Source: Chondrosia reniformis | Taxonomy: Eukaryota > Porifera > Demospongiae > Chondrillida > Chondrillidae | Assembly (NCBI GenBank): GCA_947172415.1 | Contig: OX359192.1 | Span: 6,868,401 to 6,932,400, forward strand | DNA length: 64,000 nucleotides | Direction: 5' to 3' | In this document: in pieces, positions 36,750 to 48,491 of the stretch | Numbering within the stretch: the stretch's first letter is position 1 | How the letters are laid out: each line of letters starts with the position of its first letter | The notes under the pieces: generated by a model | Database searches by the model: none | What the model was told of the DNA's origin: nothing | What the model saw: only the letters and a program-made list of their open reading frames with translations | Position numbers and translations under genes: made by a program

Positions 36750-37754
36750 GGAGCTGTTGATTCTGAAAAAGATATATACACCTGGGGTGTAGGAAGCAAT
36801 TTGAAACTAGTCTATATAGCTAATAAATATTGTGGGCATAGTATACATTTAGCAAGTTTTTTTTTCAATTTTAATATGTATGGTTTCACCTTGTCTGCAA
36901 TGTCATTCTGAATTTTCTCCCCACTTACAAATTACCTCATGCATGCATCAGATGCTTCAACTTCATGACACATTTGAATAACAGATTATGAACAAAACAA
37001 TGTTAAAAACACATTACAATACATTAGAACTTTGCAAAAATTGTTAAACATAGCCAACAGTTGTGCAGATACCTGGACAATGATGAGGTATGGTTGGGTA
37101 TAAGGTGGAGCCCAGGGTATCTTGAGGTAATGTTGTGCTATTTAGGACTGTTGGAAATGAATGTATAAGATGGAAATTCTAACAATAAATAAATAACAAT
37201 GCAAATATAATATACGTATAATTGTGCAATTTGACTGATTGAAGTTAAGTTAGTATTCCTATTGCATGTAACCACCATCTTCCTCCTACATATGTGCATA
37301 CATGTACATGTAGTTACGCATATTAACAAAGTAGATTATTGATACACGCATGTGTAATGTTTCATATAGATTCAATTTAACCTTTAAATTACGTATACAT
37401 ATAATATAAATTTGCAGGTGCACATTAATATAAGTCCTAATTTCCTATATAAGCTATGTATGGTTTTATATATACATTGAGTTCCAAAGGTATGAATCTT
37501 CTGAGGGTGCATAAGCCTATATATATATATTACTGATAATTATATATGGTCTGAGTTTTATAATGTAATGTATATATGTATCTATATCTATTAGATAGAT
37601 CTACTGTATTATGTCTTTGATTAAACTGTTTTATTTGTTATTTAAAGGATCAAAGTGACCACATTTTTTCAAATTCATGTTTATATACATGTTTCTATTA
37701 CGCCAGCACAGTGCATGACATATATATATATATATATGTACCTTTCTGTACATG
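36750..37754. other. 3' flank of receptor D
   Basis: This AT-rich repeated segment corresponds to 31758-32794. It contains a short (TA)n run near 37720-37737. No gene is seen. Confidence 0.65.
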
Positions 37755-39632
37755 TCATGCAGGTTCTACTGACTGATAGCAAGGATTTGTCTCCATGACA
37801 ACATTAGCACCCATTTTTGACTGGGTTGAGTCAGCATCTTTAACAGTGGTATAATATACTGAATTGTCTAATCTCATGGTAGCAGTACTAGTAGCACTTG
37901 GGTTACTAGTGGGTTCAACTGATGAGATGGACCTTTTATTACTGTGTCTTCTCTTACTAATAAACCAAATTACCAAGAAGAGGTTCTCCCCTGCTATCAA
38001 AAGGAGTAAGATGAAGATGATGGTACCAAAGACAGCAGACAAGAGTTGTTCTCTTTCTGTATACATATTGGTCGCTATGGCTCCATTACATGTTTCTGCA
38101 GCTGTATAGAGTGATATGGAGAGGGAGTTGGTGAAGAGGTTGCAAATTCTGTACATTGTGAAAACAATATTGACCTCTGTTTGATCATGAAACATTAATT
38201 TGACTGCCTTCAATATTGTTAACTAAACTATTGTTCTCCATTAACTGCATGCATGTGTATGAATATTGTGAGCAATTTACTGGTAACTGAAGCTGATGAT
38301 GATTCAGGGCTGTTCTCGTGCAGATGATTGCTAGTAACATCTGCATGAATGATGTCAAGAGACACTTAGCACATAGAGACATGATTGCGCGGGTTAGCTC
38401 TCCTATACACGCCTGACAAGGTATAAATGTATAGTTTTGAAAGTGGGAGTATATGCATGGTGTGCATCACAAGTATATATTGCATACTTTACTACTCCTA
38501 TATATATACTAAAGTTAGGCATTTACTACTTTAAGTTTAATTATATAAGTCTCATATTGGATATACATATATAGCGATAAGATTTTATGTATATAAGATA
38601 TAAGACTTAAATTAAGTGTATTATATGAAAATGTAACATATCACAGTCATTGATGTCATGTACTACTGCTGGCAAATTAACACGCCTTGCATTAATGATT
38701 TTGTGGTCATAGCACTCTCACTAAGTTTAGCAATACCTGTTTCAGTTGTAGACTTACCACCTGTTGAAGGATCACTAGTAGTTTGTGTCACAGTCACTAA
38801 TGTCACACTACTGGTGATAAACTTAGTTTGCATTGTTGCTTTTGTGGTCATAGCACTCTCACTGTATGTTGATAATACAGATCTAACAGGTAATGATATT
38901 TCTTCACTAGATGTAGGGATTGCTGAGACTGAAGGACAAAAGGACATTAAGAGTCATGCACAATATTGTCACAATATACTGATCTTTAGTAAGATAACTT
39001 ACTTAGGAGAAAAGGTGCTCTATTTCTGAACACAATGTTCAGTGTATTAATGGTTTCTTCTGAACTAGGACTACTAGCTGATACATAATAATACGAATGG
39101 CCTTCAACAGTACCAAATGGAAAGTCAACTCGTCCAGTTGCACCTTGTGTAGGTAGGTAAAATCCTACTATATCTCCTGATTCATAAGTAGTTGCTACAG
39201 TTGGAGTTATTGTAAAGATGTTAGTTGACGTTGTACTATCCGTAACAATGACCGTCTCATTATAGACTCTAGTGTAGTCAATATTATTACTATTCCCTGC
39301 ATTTTTTGTTTGTCTCCATATGTGCAATTCGATTCTTCTAGGCGTATTAGGAGTACCAGTAAATTGAGTGACTTCCCATCTCAATGATGTTGTATTACCA
39401 GAACAAGTAAAATTTATTGAAGGAATCAGTAAAAAAGAGTTGGATTGAAATGTACCTAGGTGATATCCTGTGATACTTGGATTCGTTAAACAAGTAGGAG
39501 ATATCTCTTCTATTGAAGCAAACACATCAAACAGTAACAGATGAATTTCAAAGGATATTCTATAAAACTATAAAACTTACCAAAAGTAAGAAAAAGGAGT
39601 ACAACAGTACGGAAGACCAGGTGACCATTCAT
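37755..39632 (-). CDS. Single-pass receptor D, altered exon 3 donor
   Basis: Exons are 39632-39581, 39509-39003, 38928-38686 and 38101-37755, 382 residues if spliced as in C and E. Ectodomain markers are NFTCSGNTTSLRW, ELHIWRQ, YTRVYNE and GDIVGFYLP. The membrane segment and tail match the family (SVYYTTV, NPCYQSV). The exon 3 donor reads AAG|GCGTGT instead of AAG|GTATGT, a GC donor with a weak context. If intron 3 is retained, translation would stop 10 residues later (GVLICQQ-stop), before the membrane segment, giving a secreted form. It may be full-length by GC-AG splicing, secreted, or a decaying copy. Confidence 0.7.
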
Positions 39633-39697
39633 TTTAGTTTTACCCTACTCACTAATGCGTAGACGAGATGCCGTACAAACTTGGTATATAGCCAGGC

Positions 39698-39703
39698 CAC
39701 GTG
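39698..39703. promoter_or_regulatory. Conserved CACGTG box upstream of receptor D
   Basis: An E-box in GGCCACGTGATCGATATACT lies 66 bp upstream of the start codon. It is the counterpart of the boxes at 34711 and 44592. Confidence 0.4.
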
Positions 39704-39945
39704 ATCGATATACTATAAAGTGGTCCATAATGCGGACAAAAAATTGACTCTATTGGTGATGCATGCATGGGACCTTATATTTATTTATTTAAAGTACTGG
39801 ACATTACTCTATATCAATCTCCCCCTGCAAACATTAAATAACTTTCAGTTTGTATATGTAGAGCTGCAAATATACAGTCCCAACAGAATTAGCATTTTAG
39901 GAATTACATAATAGTTTTACACAAACTCAGCAGTTCAACTATATT

Positions 39946-41670
39946 TTAGTCAAAAGATATAAGTTCAACAGACTTCTGTGTGGAGGTAGACGTGGGTCTC
40001 TCTGGTGGAGGCAGGTTGTATTGCTGATACACAGGGTAACCTCCTGGGGCCTGGGCTTCACTGCAATACTGCATTTGTGTAGACATGCTATTAGCAGGTA
40101 CGGCTCCCTGGGGCAGTGAGGATGGCATTTGGAACTGCTGTTGAGTGCCTCCAGGTGGTGCTGTGGATCCCAAGGGGTAGCTGGGAGGAGGAAGGTCTTG
40201 CCATGTAGATGGTTCCTGTGCAAATTGCTGCTGCTGTGACTGCTGGTAAGGCTGACTGAAAGCTGTTATATTGTCAGTTTGTGGATGGAAGGATGTGGGT
40301 TGGTAGACCTCAGTTATGTTATGAGACTGAAAGCTCTGAGGCTGCATGCTTTGTGGAGGTGGGAAGTAGGAGGGTTGAGTTGTAGTAAGAGACTGAGGTG
40401 GCTGCATGCTTTGAAGTCCTTGAGGTTGTGTGTATGACTGAGGTGGCTGCATGCTTTGAGGTCCTTGAGCTTGTGTGTATGACTGAGGTGCCTGCATGCT
40501 TTGAAGTCCTTGAGGTTGTGTGTATGACTGAGGCTGCATGCTTGGAGGAGGCACTACAGACTGAGGTTGACCTGACTGGACACTCAGTCCACCAAACTGT
40601 TTCTCAAACAGTTGCTGCTCATAGTTCTTTCTCTGCTGTTCTTCTATTTCTTTACTCTGCTGCATGCGCTGGTGATATAAGCTATGCTGAAAAGCTAGAT
40701 CATCTTGCCTCTGTTTCTTAAGGAGGTCTTGGTAGGCACTTTCCTCATCCTTCAGCTGCTGTAGGAGAGCTCTCTTCTGCTCAACCTGAAGTCTAGCGAG
40801 CATAAGCATCTCCTCTTGTTGCTGCTTCATCTTCTCCTTGTGTTGTCTTCTCATGGCATCAAGGGAGATGCAAGCTTCCTTTACTTCATCCAGCTTTCTA
40901 AGAACACCCTCCTCCTTCATCTTCTCCTGCTGTTTGTCCTCTACGGCAGCCAGTAGGGAGGGGTGCATGGATGTGAGTGTCTGGAACATTGACTGCACAG
41001 AAACATCTGTAGCAATGCTACGACCACTGGCATGGACTTCCTGCATACATGCAACAAACATATCAATAGTACTCCTTAAGCTGGTAAGCATAGGGTTCTC
41101 CCCCTCTACAGAGGGTGTGACCACAGGGACAGGGGCCATGGGTTGATTGGTTGGGGGCTGGACGGCCCTTGATTGCTAGGCTGCGTTGCTCCCAGAAACT
41201 GCGATCCATGTACTTGGACAACTGGAGAAGAAAGAAAATAACAAAGTTTCAAATCTGATAGTTATGTTTACAAACTGTAAAAATGTGTGCTAAACTTACA
41301 TCTGGACTTTCTTCCTGCGCAGGAATCTGAAAAAATAGAGTTAGTTGTTATAATTAAGAGTTGGTGTGTTTATCAGTGATGCACATACCTGATTATAGGT
41401 GATGGAGGAATACAGTGAGGGCTGTTGGGGGGTAGGGGCAGGGGGTGGGGCTTTACTGGTACTAGGAGGAGATGAGTAAGAGTTTGAAGATGAGATTGTC
41501 TTCACTTTCTTGTTCTCTTGGTCATTCAAGGACATTGCCAAAGCAAGTTCTAGTTCTTGTTCCGTCTTTGTTGTTGTTGTTGCTGCTCTAGTGGAAGTGG
41601 GCACTTGGGATTCCTGAGCCAGTGCACTGGAGAGGTACTCGGGAGGCAAACCACTGTCTAGTGCAGCCAT
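39946..41670 (-). pseudogene. HGS 3'-fragment copy D (frameshifted)
   Basis: Exons 6 (41670-41389), 7 (41326-41300) and 8 (41221-39946) are recognisable. Early in exon 8, an 8-bp deletion in the SQQNQQSR region (near 41178) shifts the frame. The long downstream frame can therefore only be reached from an internal ATG at 41139. Three copies of the 15-residue Gln-rich repeat are present. Exon 6 is almost identical to that of copy C. There are no VHS or FYVE exons. Confidence 0.82.
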
Positions 41671-41689
41671 TTGGCTCCCACTGGAGCTG

Positions 41690-42671
41690 TTGATTCTGAA
41701 AAAGATATATACACCTGGGGTGTAGGAAGCAATTTGAAACTAGTCTATATAGCTAATAAATATTGTGGGCATAGTATACATTTAGCAAGTTTTTTTTTCA
41801 ATTTTAATATGTATGGTTTCACCTTGTCTGCAATGTCATTCTGAATTTTCTCCCCACTTACAAATTACCTCATGCATGCATCAGATGCTTCAACTTCATG
41901 ACACATTTGAATAACAGATTATGAACAAAACAATGTTAAAAACACATTACAATACATTAGAACTTTGCAAAAATTGTTAAACATAGCCAACAGTTGTGCA
42001 GATACCTGGACAATGATGAGGTATGGTTGGGTATAAGGTGGAGCCCAGGGTATCTTGAGGTAATGTTGTGCTATTTAGGACTGTTGGAAATGAATGTATA
42101 AGATGGAAATTCTAACAATAAATAAATAACAATGCAAATATAATATACGTATAATTGTGCAATTTGACTGATTGAAGTTAAGTTAGTATTCCTATTACAT
42201 GTAACCACCATCTTCTTCCTACATATGTGCATACATGTACATGTAGTTACGCATATTAACAAAGTAGATTATTGATACACGCATGTGTAATGTTTCATAT
42301 AGATTCAATTTAACCTTTAAATTACGTATACATAATATAAATTTGCAGGTGTACATTAATATAAGTACTAATTTCCTATATAAGCTATGTATGGTTTTAT
42401 ATATACATTGAGTTCCAAAGGTATGAATCTTCTGAGGGTGCATAAGCCTATATATATATTTTACTGATAATTATATATGGTCTGAGTTTTATAATGTAAT
42501 GTATATATGTATGTATATCTATTAGATAGATCTACTGTATTATGTCTTTGATTAAACTGTTTTATTTGTTATTTAAAGGATCAAAGTGACCACATTTTTT
42601 CAAATTCATGTTTATATACATGTTTCTATTACCCCAGCACAGTGCATGACATATATACCTTTCTGTACATG
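41690..42671. other. 3' flank of receptor E
   Basis: Repeated AT-rich flank, nearly identical to 36750-37754. No gene is seen. Confidence 0.65.
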
Positions 42672-44526
42672 TCATGCAGGTTCTACTGACTGATAGCAAG
42701 GATTTGTCTCCATGACAACATTAGCACCCATTTTTGACTGGGTTGAGTCAGCATCTTTAACAGTGCTATAATATACTGAATTGTCTAATCTCATGGTAGC
42801 AGTACTAGTAGCACTTGGGTTACTAGTGGGTTCAACTGATGAGATGGAACTTTTATTACTGCGTCTTCTCTTACTAATAAACCAAATTACCAAGAAGAGG
42901 TTCTCCCCTGCTATCAAAAGGAGTAAGATGAAGATGATGGTACCAAAGACAGCAGACAAGAGTTGTTCTCTTTCTGTATACATGTTGGTTGCTATGGCTC
43001 CATTACATGTTTCTGCAGCTGTAGAGTGATAGGGAGAGGGAGTTGGTGAAGAGGTTGCAAATTCTGTACATTGTGAAAACAATATTGACCTCTGTTTGAT
43101 CATGAAAAATTAGTTTGACTGCCTTCAATATTGTTAACTAAACTATTGTTCTCCATTAACTGCATGCATGTGTATGAATATTGTGAGCAATTTACTGGTA
43201 ACTGAAGCTGATGATGATTCAAAGCCGTTCTCTTGCAGATGATTGCTAGTAACATCTGCATGAATGATGTCAAGAGACACTTAGCACATTGAGACATGAT
43301 TACATGGGTTAGCTCTCCTATACACGCCTGACAAGGTATAAATGCATAACTTTGAAAGTGGGAGTATATGGTGTGCATCACAAGTATATATTGCATACTT
43401 CACTACTCCTATATACTAAAGTTATAGGCATTTGCTACTTTAAGTTTAATTATATAAGTCTCATATTGGATATACATATATAGTGATAAGATTTTATGTA
43501 TATAAGATATAAGACTTAAAATATGTGTATTATATGAAAATGTAACATTTCACAGTCATTGATGTCATGTACTACTGCTGGCAAATTAACATACCTTGCA
43601 TTAATGATTTTGTGATCATAGCACTCTCACTAAGTTTAGCAATGTCTGTTTCAGTTGTAGACTTACCACCTGTTGAAGGATCACTAGTAGTTTGTGTCAC
43701 AGTCACTAATGTCACACTACTGGTGATAAAGTCAGTTTGCATTATTGTTTTTGTGCTCATAGCACTCTCACTGTATGTTGATAATACTGATCTAACAGAT
43801 AATGACATTTCTTCACTAGATGTAGGGATTGCTGTGACTGAAGGACAAAAGGACATTAAGAGTCATGCACAATATTGGCACAATATAAAGATAACTTACT
43901 TTGAAGAAAAGGTGCTCTAGTTCTGAACACAGAGTTCAGTGTATTAAGTCTTTCTTCTAAACTAGGACTACTAGCTATTACATAATAATATGAATGGCCT
44001 TCAGCAGTACCAAATGGAACTTCAACTTGTCCAATCTCCCCTGCTGTAGGTATATAAAATCCAACTATATCTCCTGATTCATAACTAGTTGCTACAGTTG
44101 GAGTTATTGTAAAGATGTTAGTTGATGTTGTACTCTCTGTAACAATGACCATCTCGTTATAGACTCTAGTGTAGTCAATATTGTTCCCTATAGTTATATG
44201 TCTCCATATCTGGAAATCGATTCTTCTATCTATAGGCGCATTAGGAATACCACCAAATTGAGTCACTTCCCATCTTAATGATGTTGTATTACCGGAACAA
44301 GTAAAATTTATTGAAGGAATCAGTACAAAAGAGTTCGATTGAAATATACCTTGGTTACCTCCTGTGATACTTGGATTCGTTAAACAAGTAGGAGATATCT
44401 CTTCTATTGAAGCAAACACATCAAACAGTAACAGATGAATTTCAAAGGATATTCTATAAAACTATAAAACTTACCAGAAGTAAGAAAAAGGAGTACAACA
44501 GTACGGAAGACAAGGTGACCATTCAT
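42672..44526 (-). CDS. Single-pass receptor E
   Basis: Exons are 44526-44475, 44403-43900, 43837-43595 and 43018-42672. All junctions are GT-AG and in phase, 381 residues. Parts are signal peptide MNGHLVFRTVVLLFLTS, and an ectodomain with two cysteines in NFTCSGNTTSLRW plus an upstream PTCLTNPS, then DFQIWRH, NIDYTRVYNEMV, GDIVGFYIP and HSYYYVIASS. A Ser/Thr stalk exon, one membrane-proximal cysteine (AETCNG), the membrane segment LLSAVFGTIIFILLLLIAG + ENLFLVIWF, SKRRRSNK, and a tail with SVYYSTV and NPCYQSV follow. The stop codon of HGS lies 313 bp upstream, on the same strand. Confidence 0.86.
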
Positions 44527-44591
44527 TTTAATTTTACTCTGCTCACCAATGCGGAGGCGAGATGCCGTACAAACTTGGTATATAGCCAGGC

Positions 44592-44597
44592 CACGTG
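44592..44597. promoter_or_regulatory. Conserved CACGTG box upstream of receptor E
   Basis: An E-box in GGCCACGTGATCGATATACT lies 66 bp upstream of the receptor E start. It falls within the 313-bp spacer between the HGS stop codon and the receptor, which must hold both the HGS 3' UTR and the receptor promoter. Confidence 0.4.
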
Positions 44598-44839
44598 ATC
44601 GATATACTATAAAGTGGTCCATAATGTGGACAAAAAATTGACTCCATTGGTGATGCATGCATGGGACCTTATATTTATTTATTTAAAGTACTGGACATTA
44701 CTCTATATCAATCTCCCCCTGCAAACATTAAATAACTTTCAGTTTGTATATGTAGAGCTGCAAATATACAGTCCCAACAGAATTAGCATTTTAGGAATTA
44801 CATAATAGTTTTACACAAACTCAGCAGTTCAACTATATT

Positions 44840-47800
44840 TTAGTCAAAAGATATAAGTTCAACAGACTTCTGTGTGGAGGTAGACGTGGGTCTCTCTGGT
44901 GGAGGCAGGTTGTATTGCTGATACACAGGGTAACCTCCTGGGGCCTGGGCTTCACTGCCATACTGCATTTGTGTAGACATGCTATTAGCAGGTACGGCTC
45001 CCTGGGGCAGTGAGGATGGCATTTGGAACTGCTGTTGAGTGCCTCCAGGTGGTGCTGTGGATCCCAAGGGGTAGCTGGGAGGAGGAAGGTCTTGCCATGT
45101 AGATGGTTCTTGTGCAAATTGCTGCTGCTGTGACTGCTGGTAAGGCTGACTGAAAGCTGTTATATTGTCAGTTTGTGGATGGAAGGATGGAGGTTGGTAG
45201 ACCTCAGTTATGTTATGAGACTGAAAGCTCTGAGGCTGCATGCTTTGTGGAGGTGGGAAGTAGGAGGGTTGAGTTGTAGTAAGAGACTGAGGTGGCTGCA
45301 TGCTTTGAAGTCCTTGAGGTTGTGTGTATGACTGAGGTGGCTGCATGCTTTGAAGTCCTTGAGGTTGTGTGTATGACTGAGGCTGCATACTTGGAGGAGG
45401 CACTACAGACTGAGGTTGACCTGACTGGACACTCAGTCCACCAAACTGCTTCTCAAACAGTTGCTGCTCATAGTTCTTTCTCTGCTGTTCTTCTATTTCT
45501 TTACTTTGCTGCATGCGCTGGTAATATAAGCTATGCTGAAAAGCTAGATCATCTTGCCTCTGTTTCTTAAGGAGGTCTTGGTAGGCACTTTCCTCATCCT
45601 TCAGCTGCTGTAGGAGAGCTCTCTTCTGCTCAACCTGAAGTCTAGCGAGCATAAGCATCTCCTCTTGTTGCTGCTTCATCTTCTCCTTGTGTTGTCTTCT
45701 CATGGCATCAAGGGAGATGCGAGCTTCCTTTACTTCATCCAGCTTTCTAAGAACACCCTCCTCCTTCATCTTCTCCTGCTGTTTGTCCTCTACGGCAGCC
45801 AGTAGGGAGGGGTGCATGGATGTGAGTGTCTGGAACATTGACTGCACAGAAACATCTGTAGCAATGCTACGACCACTGGCATGAACTTCCTGCATACGTG
45901 CAACAAACATATCAATAGTACTCCTTAAGCTGGTAAGCATAGGGTTCTCCCCCTCTACAGAGGGTGTGACCACAGGGACAGGGGCCATGGGTTGATTGGT
46001 TGGGGGCTGGACTGCCCTTGATTGCTGGTTTTGTTGGCTGCGCTGCTCCCAGAAACTGCGATCCATGTACTTGGACAACTGGAGAAGAAATATTCAAATC
46101 TGATAGTTATGTTTACAAATTGTAAAAATGTGTGCTAAACCTACATCTGGACTTTCTTCCTGCTCAGGAATCTGAAAAAATAGTTATATAGTTGTTATAA
46201 TTAAGAGATGGTGTGTTTATCAGTGATGCATATACGTACCTGATTATAGGTGATGGAGGAATACAGTGAGGGTTGTTGGGGGGCAGGGGCAGGGGGCGGG
46301 GCTTTACTGGTACTAGGAGGAGACGAGTAAGAGTTTGAAGATGAGGTTGTCTTCACTTTCTTGTTCTCTTGGTCATTCAAGGACATTGCCAAAGCAAGTT
46401 CTAGTTCTTCTTGTTCCTTCAAGTCATCAGTCTTTGTTGTTGTTGTTGTTGTTGTTCTAGTGGAAGTGGGCACTTGGGATTCCTGAGCCAGTGCACTGGA
46501 GAGGTACTCGGGAGGCAAACCACTGTCTAGTGCAGCCATTTGGCTCCCACTGGTGTCACTACACAAGTGAGGGTGAGAGTGTTAAGAATATGGTTTGGTG
46601 AGGGTGAGAATTATCATGTGGTGAGGGTAAGGATGGATTCACCCTCTATTGAACTAGTGTACATGTATATTGACCCACCCTCTTTTCACTGCATTATAAC
46701 ATAAATCACACACTCTGACAGGTTCCTCAATGCCAAACTTTGGAAGGGGTACGGACTTTGATGAGCAATTTTGACAAAAGCTTTTGCCACAGTTTCTACA
46801 ATGATGCTATTGCATGGAGAAGAAACATTCAATAAGCTACCATAACGACTAACTAGACAGACCTACCCTTCTGTTGCCACGGATAACACTGAACTCAGTC
46901 CTACACAAACAACACCTTTGCCCCTCCATCCACTTGGGAGGCTTCTGGGCATAGGCCGCCGCACTGATTTTGACTTGGGGCATAAAGAACCCCCTTTGAT
47001 CAAGCTCCGAGCACACCTCCTTAATAGCATGATAATCAGAATTATCACCAAAGGCAGACTTCCATTCAGCCATGAGTTCCAATGCTCTATTAATGGCTCT
47101 GTCGTTTCCAGAATCCTGGAGGTCAGATAAGAAGAGGCATATGGACAGTCAAATCAGTCATGACACCATTATCACATATGTAACTACTAGACCATTTCAG
47201 ATTTCATATTCTCTGAGGAATAGTAATGTATAATAGATGTATAATGTGGTTTATGAACTAATAAAATTAATAGTATTCATAGATTATGTGGTTATCATGT
47301 TAACTCTACTAAGCCACAAAATTTGAAATCAGTACATCAAGTAATTACATGTGCAGTGTATAGTAAATATGGTACAACCTTTACTTCTACATAGTGTGGG
47401 ATATATACGCACAGACAGTAATTAGAGATCAGTTGAAGCAACTTACCATTATTACAGACTTCATAACATTCAGAAAGTCACTACTTAGCACTTCTTTATG
47501 CACCTCTGCGGAACAATTCTTTGTCACAAAGTCAACCACCTCCACGGCATGACACACACAATATTGATCACTGTCTAACAGCTTCTTCCTTATGTCACCA
47601 AGAGCTGATTTTACCCTGGAGAGACATCGGTATATTAACCATAAATAGCCCCTCACATGTCCGGAAAATTTATATCTACAATAGCTTTTGTGTTTGTTCA
47701 CAGTTAACTGACTTTCCAATTCCTTTAATCTTCTTAAATTCGTCGACATAGTCAAAAATGGCGTTCACATCAGGATCGAACGACTTCTTGTCTGTTGCTG

Positions 47801-47900
47801 CATCTAATAACAGAATGCGAGGACTTAATCGTTAATCGGTAAATATTGAGTAGAATTGGGGATCTACCAACCAACCTAACAAACTCTTCAAGTTAACCAT
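44840..47900 (-). CDS. HGS: HGS/HRS, ESCRT-0 ubiquitin-sorting protein (complete)
   Basis: HGS recruits ubiquitinated membrane receptors on early endosomes for delivery to multivesicular bodies. Exons are 47900-47876, 47803-47713, 47615-47447, 47115-46867, 46806-46679, 46558-46240, 46171-46145 and 46078-44840, all in phase, 748 residues (human about 777). Residues 1-125 form the VHS domain ([14 protein letters not shown]). Residues 150-220 form the FYVE zinc finger, with RRHHCRNCG across an exon junction and VCDLCY; the usual WxxD entry motif reads WMEG. The ubiquitin-interacting motif is near residues 269-286 ([18 protein letters not shown]). The helical HRS core starts near residue 380. The C-terminal half is Gln-rich with two 15-residue repeats and ends ELISFD, like the human ISFD end. 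Three partial 3' copies lie to the left. Confidence 0.96.
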
Positions 47901-48491
47901 CTTTCCTTCACTACAAAACACGAGAATTGAATTATTGAACTACCTTGATTACGTAATGTCCTGAGACTTACTATAAATATACTTATTGCGTAATCAATGA
48001 AACGCATCCAATAATAAGGTGTTAACACATAGAAAGTATGATGTCATCACTTTCTAAATTCACAATTGCCAAACTGTTACAAGAAAGGAATCTTTCCTTT
48101 TAGTGGTGATGTTAGGCTGGAACCTTGGATGATAATTTAGATGTTTTGTTTGATGCCTCACTGTTGCCCCTTGGTAGGTAATATAAGATAGCCTCATTGC
48201 CTGTCACAAAATTTAGATATATTTATTTATTTCTTTACACCTTTTGGTAATTATGTGCATGGGCTTGCAACCTCGATCCGACTCCCGTGCAACAGAAACG
48301 CTATAGCTATATGGCTCGGTCATAAAGAAAAGATTGTAAAAAGTCATTGCTATGGAGGTAAAATGTGCCAAATATGGAATATAAGCATTAATATAGATTT
48401 GTTCTCTCTATATATTTACAATAATATAATAAAAAGACCAAACAACACAGATACTGCATGGATATAGAAGTAAATACATTAGTTTTTCACA
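47901..48491. other. HGS 5' region and synaptojanin 3' region
   Basis: About 590 bp separate the HGS start from the synaptojanin stop, both on the minus strand. The sequence is AT-rich with no supported gene. It should contain the HGS promoter and the synaptojanin 3' UTR. Confidence 0.6.

Larger units (their letters stand above)
36749..41685 (-). repeat. Tandem unit D (receptor + HGS 3' exons)
   Basis: This 4.94-kb direct unit is nearly identical to unit E across the 3' flank (36760-37750 versus 41700-42670). It has the same HGS exon 6/GTTGATTCTGAAAA fusion at its right end. Confidence 0.92.
41686..46548 (-). repeat. Unit E, the parental-position unit overlapping the complete HGS gene
   Basis: This 4.86-kb unit contains receptor E and HGS exons 6-8. 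Unlike B-D, its right end continues into the rest of HGS (FYVE and VHS exons). It therefore marks the original arrangement, or the copy left at the original locus. Confidence 0.88.

Noticed and set aside
42672-44526. Classical immunoglobulin V-type domain
   Set aside because: A Cys...Trp core is present, but the second F-strand cysteine with the D-x-A-x-Y-x-C motif is missing and the paired cysteine lies N-terminal instead. I leave the fold unassigned.
46201-46566. Separate small gene starting MCSDTSGSQ
   Set aside because: It is HGS exon 6. The splice acceptor TGTAG falls inside this frame, and the phase fits the FYVE exon upstream.
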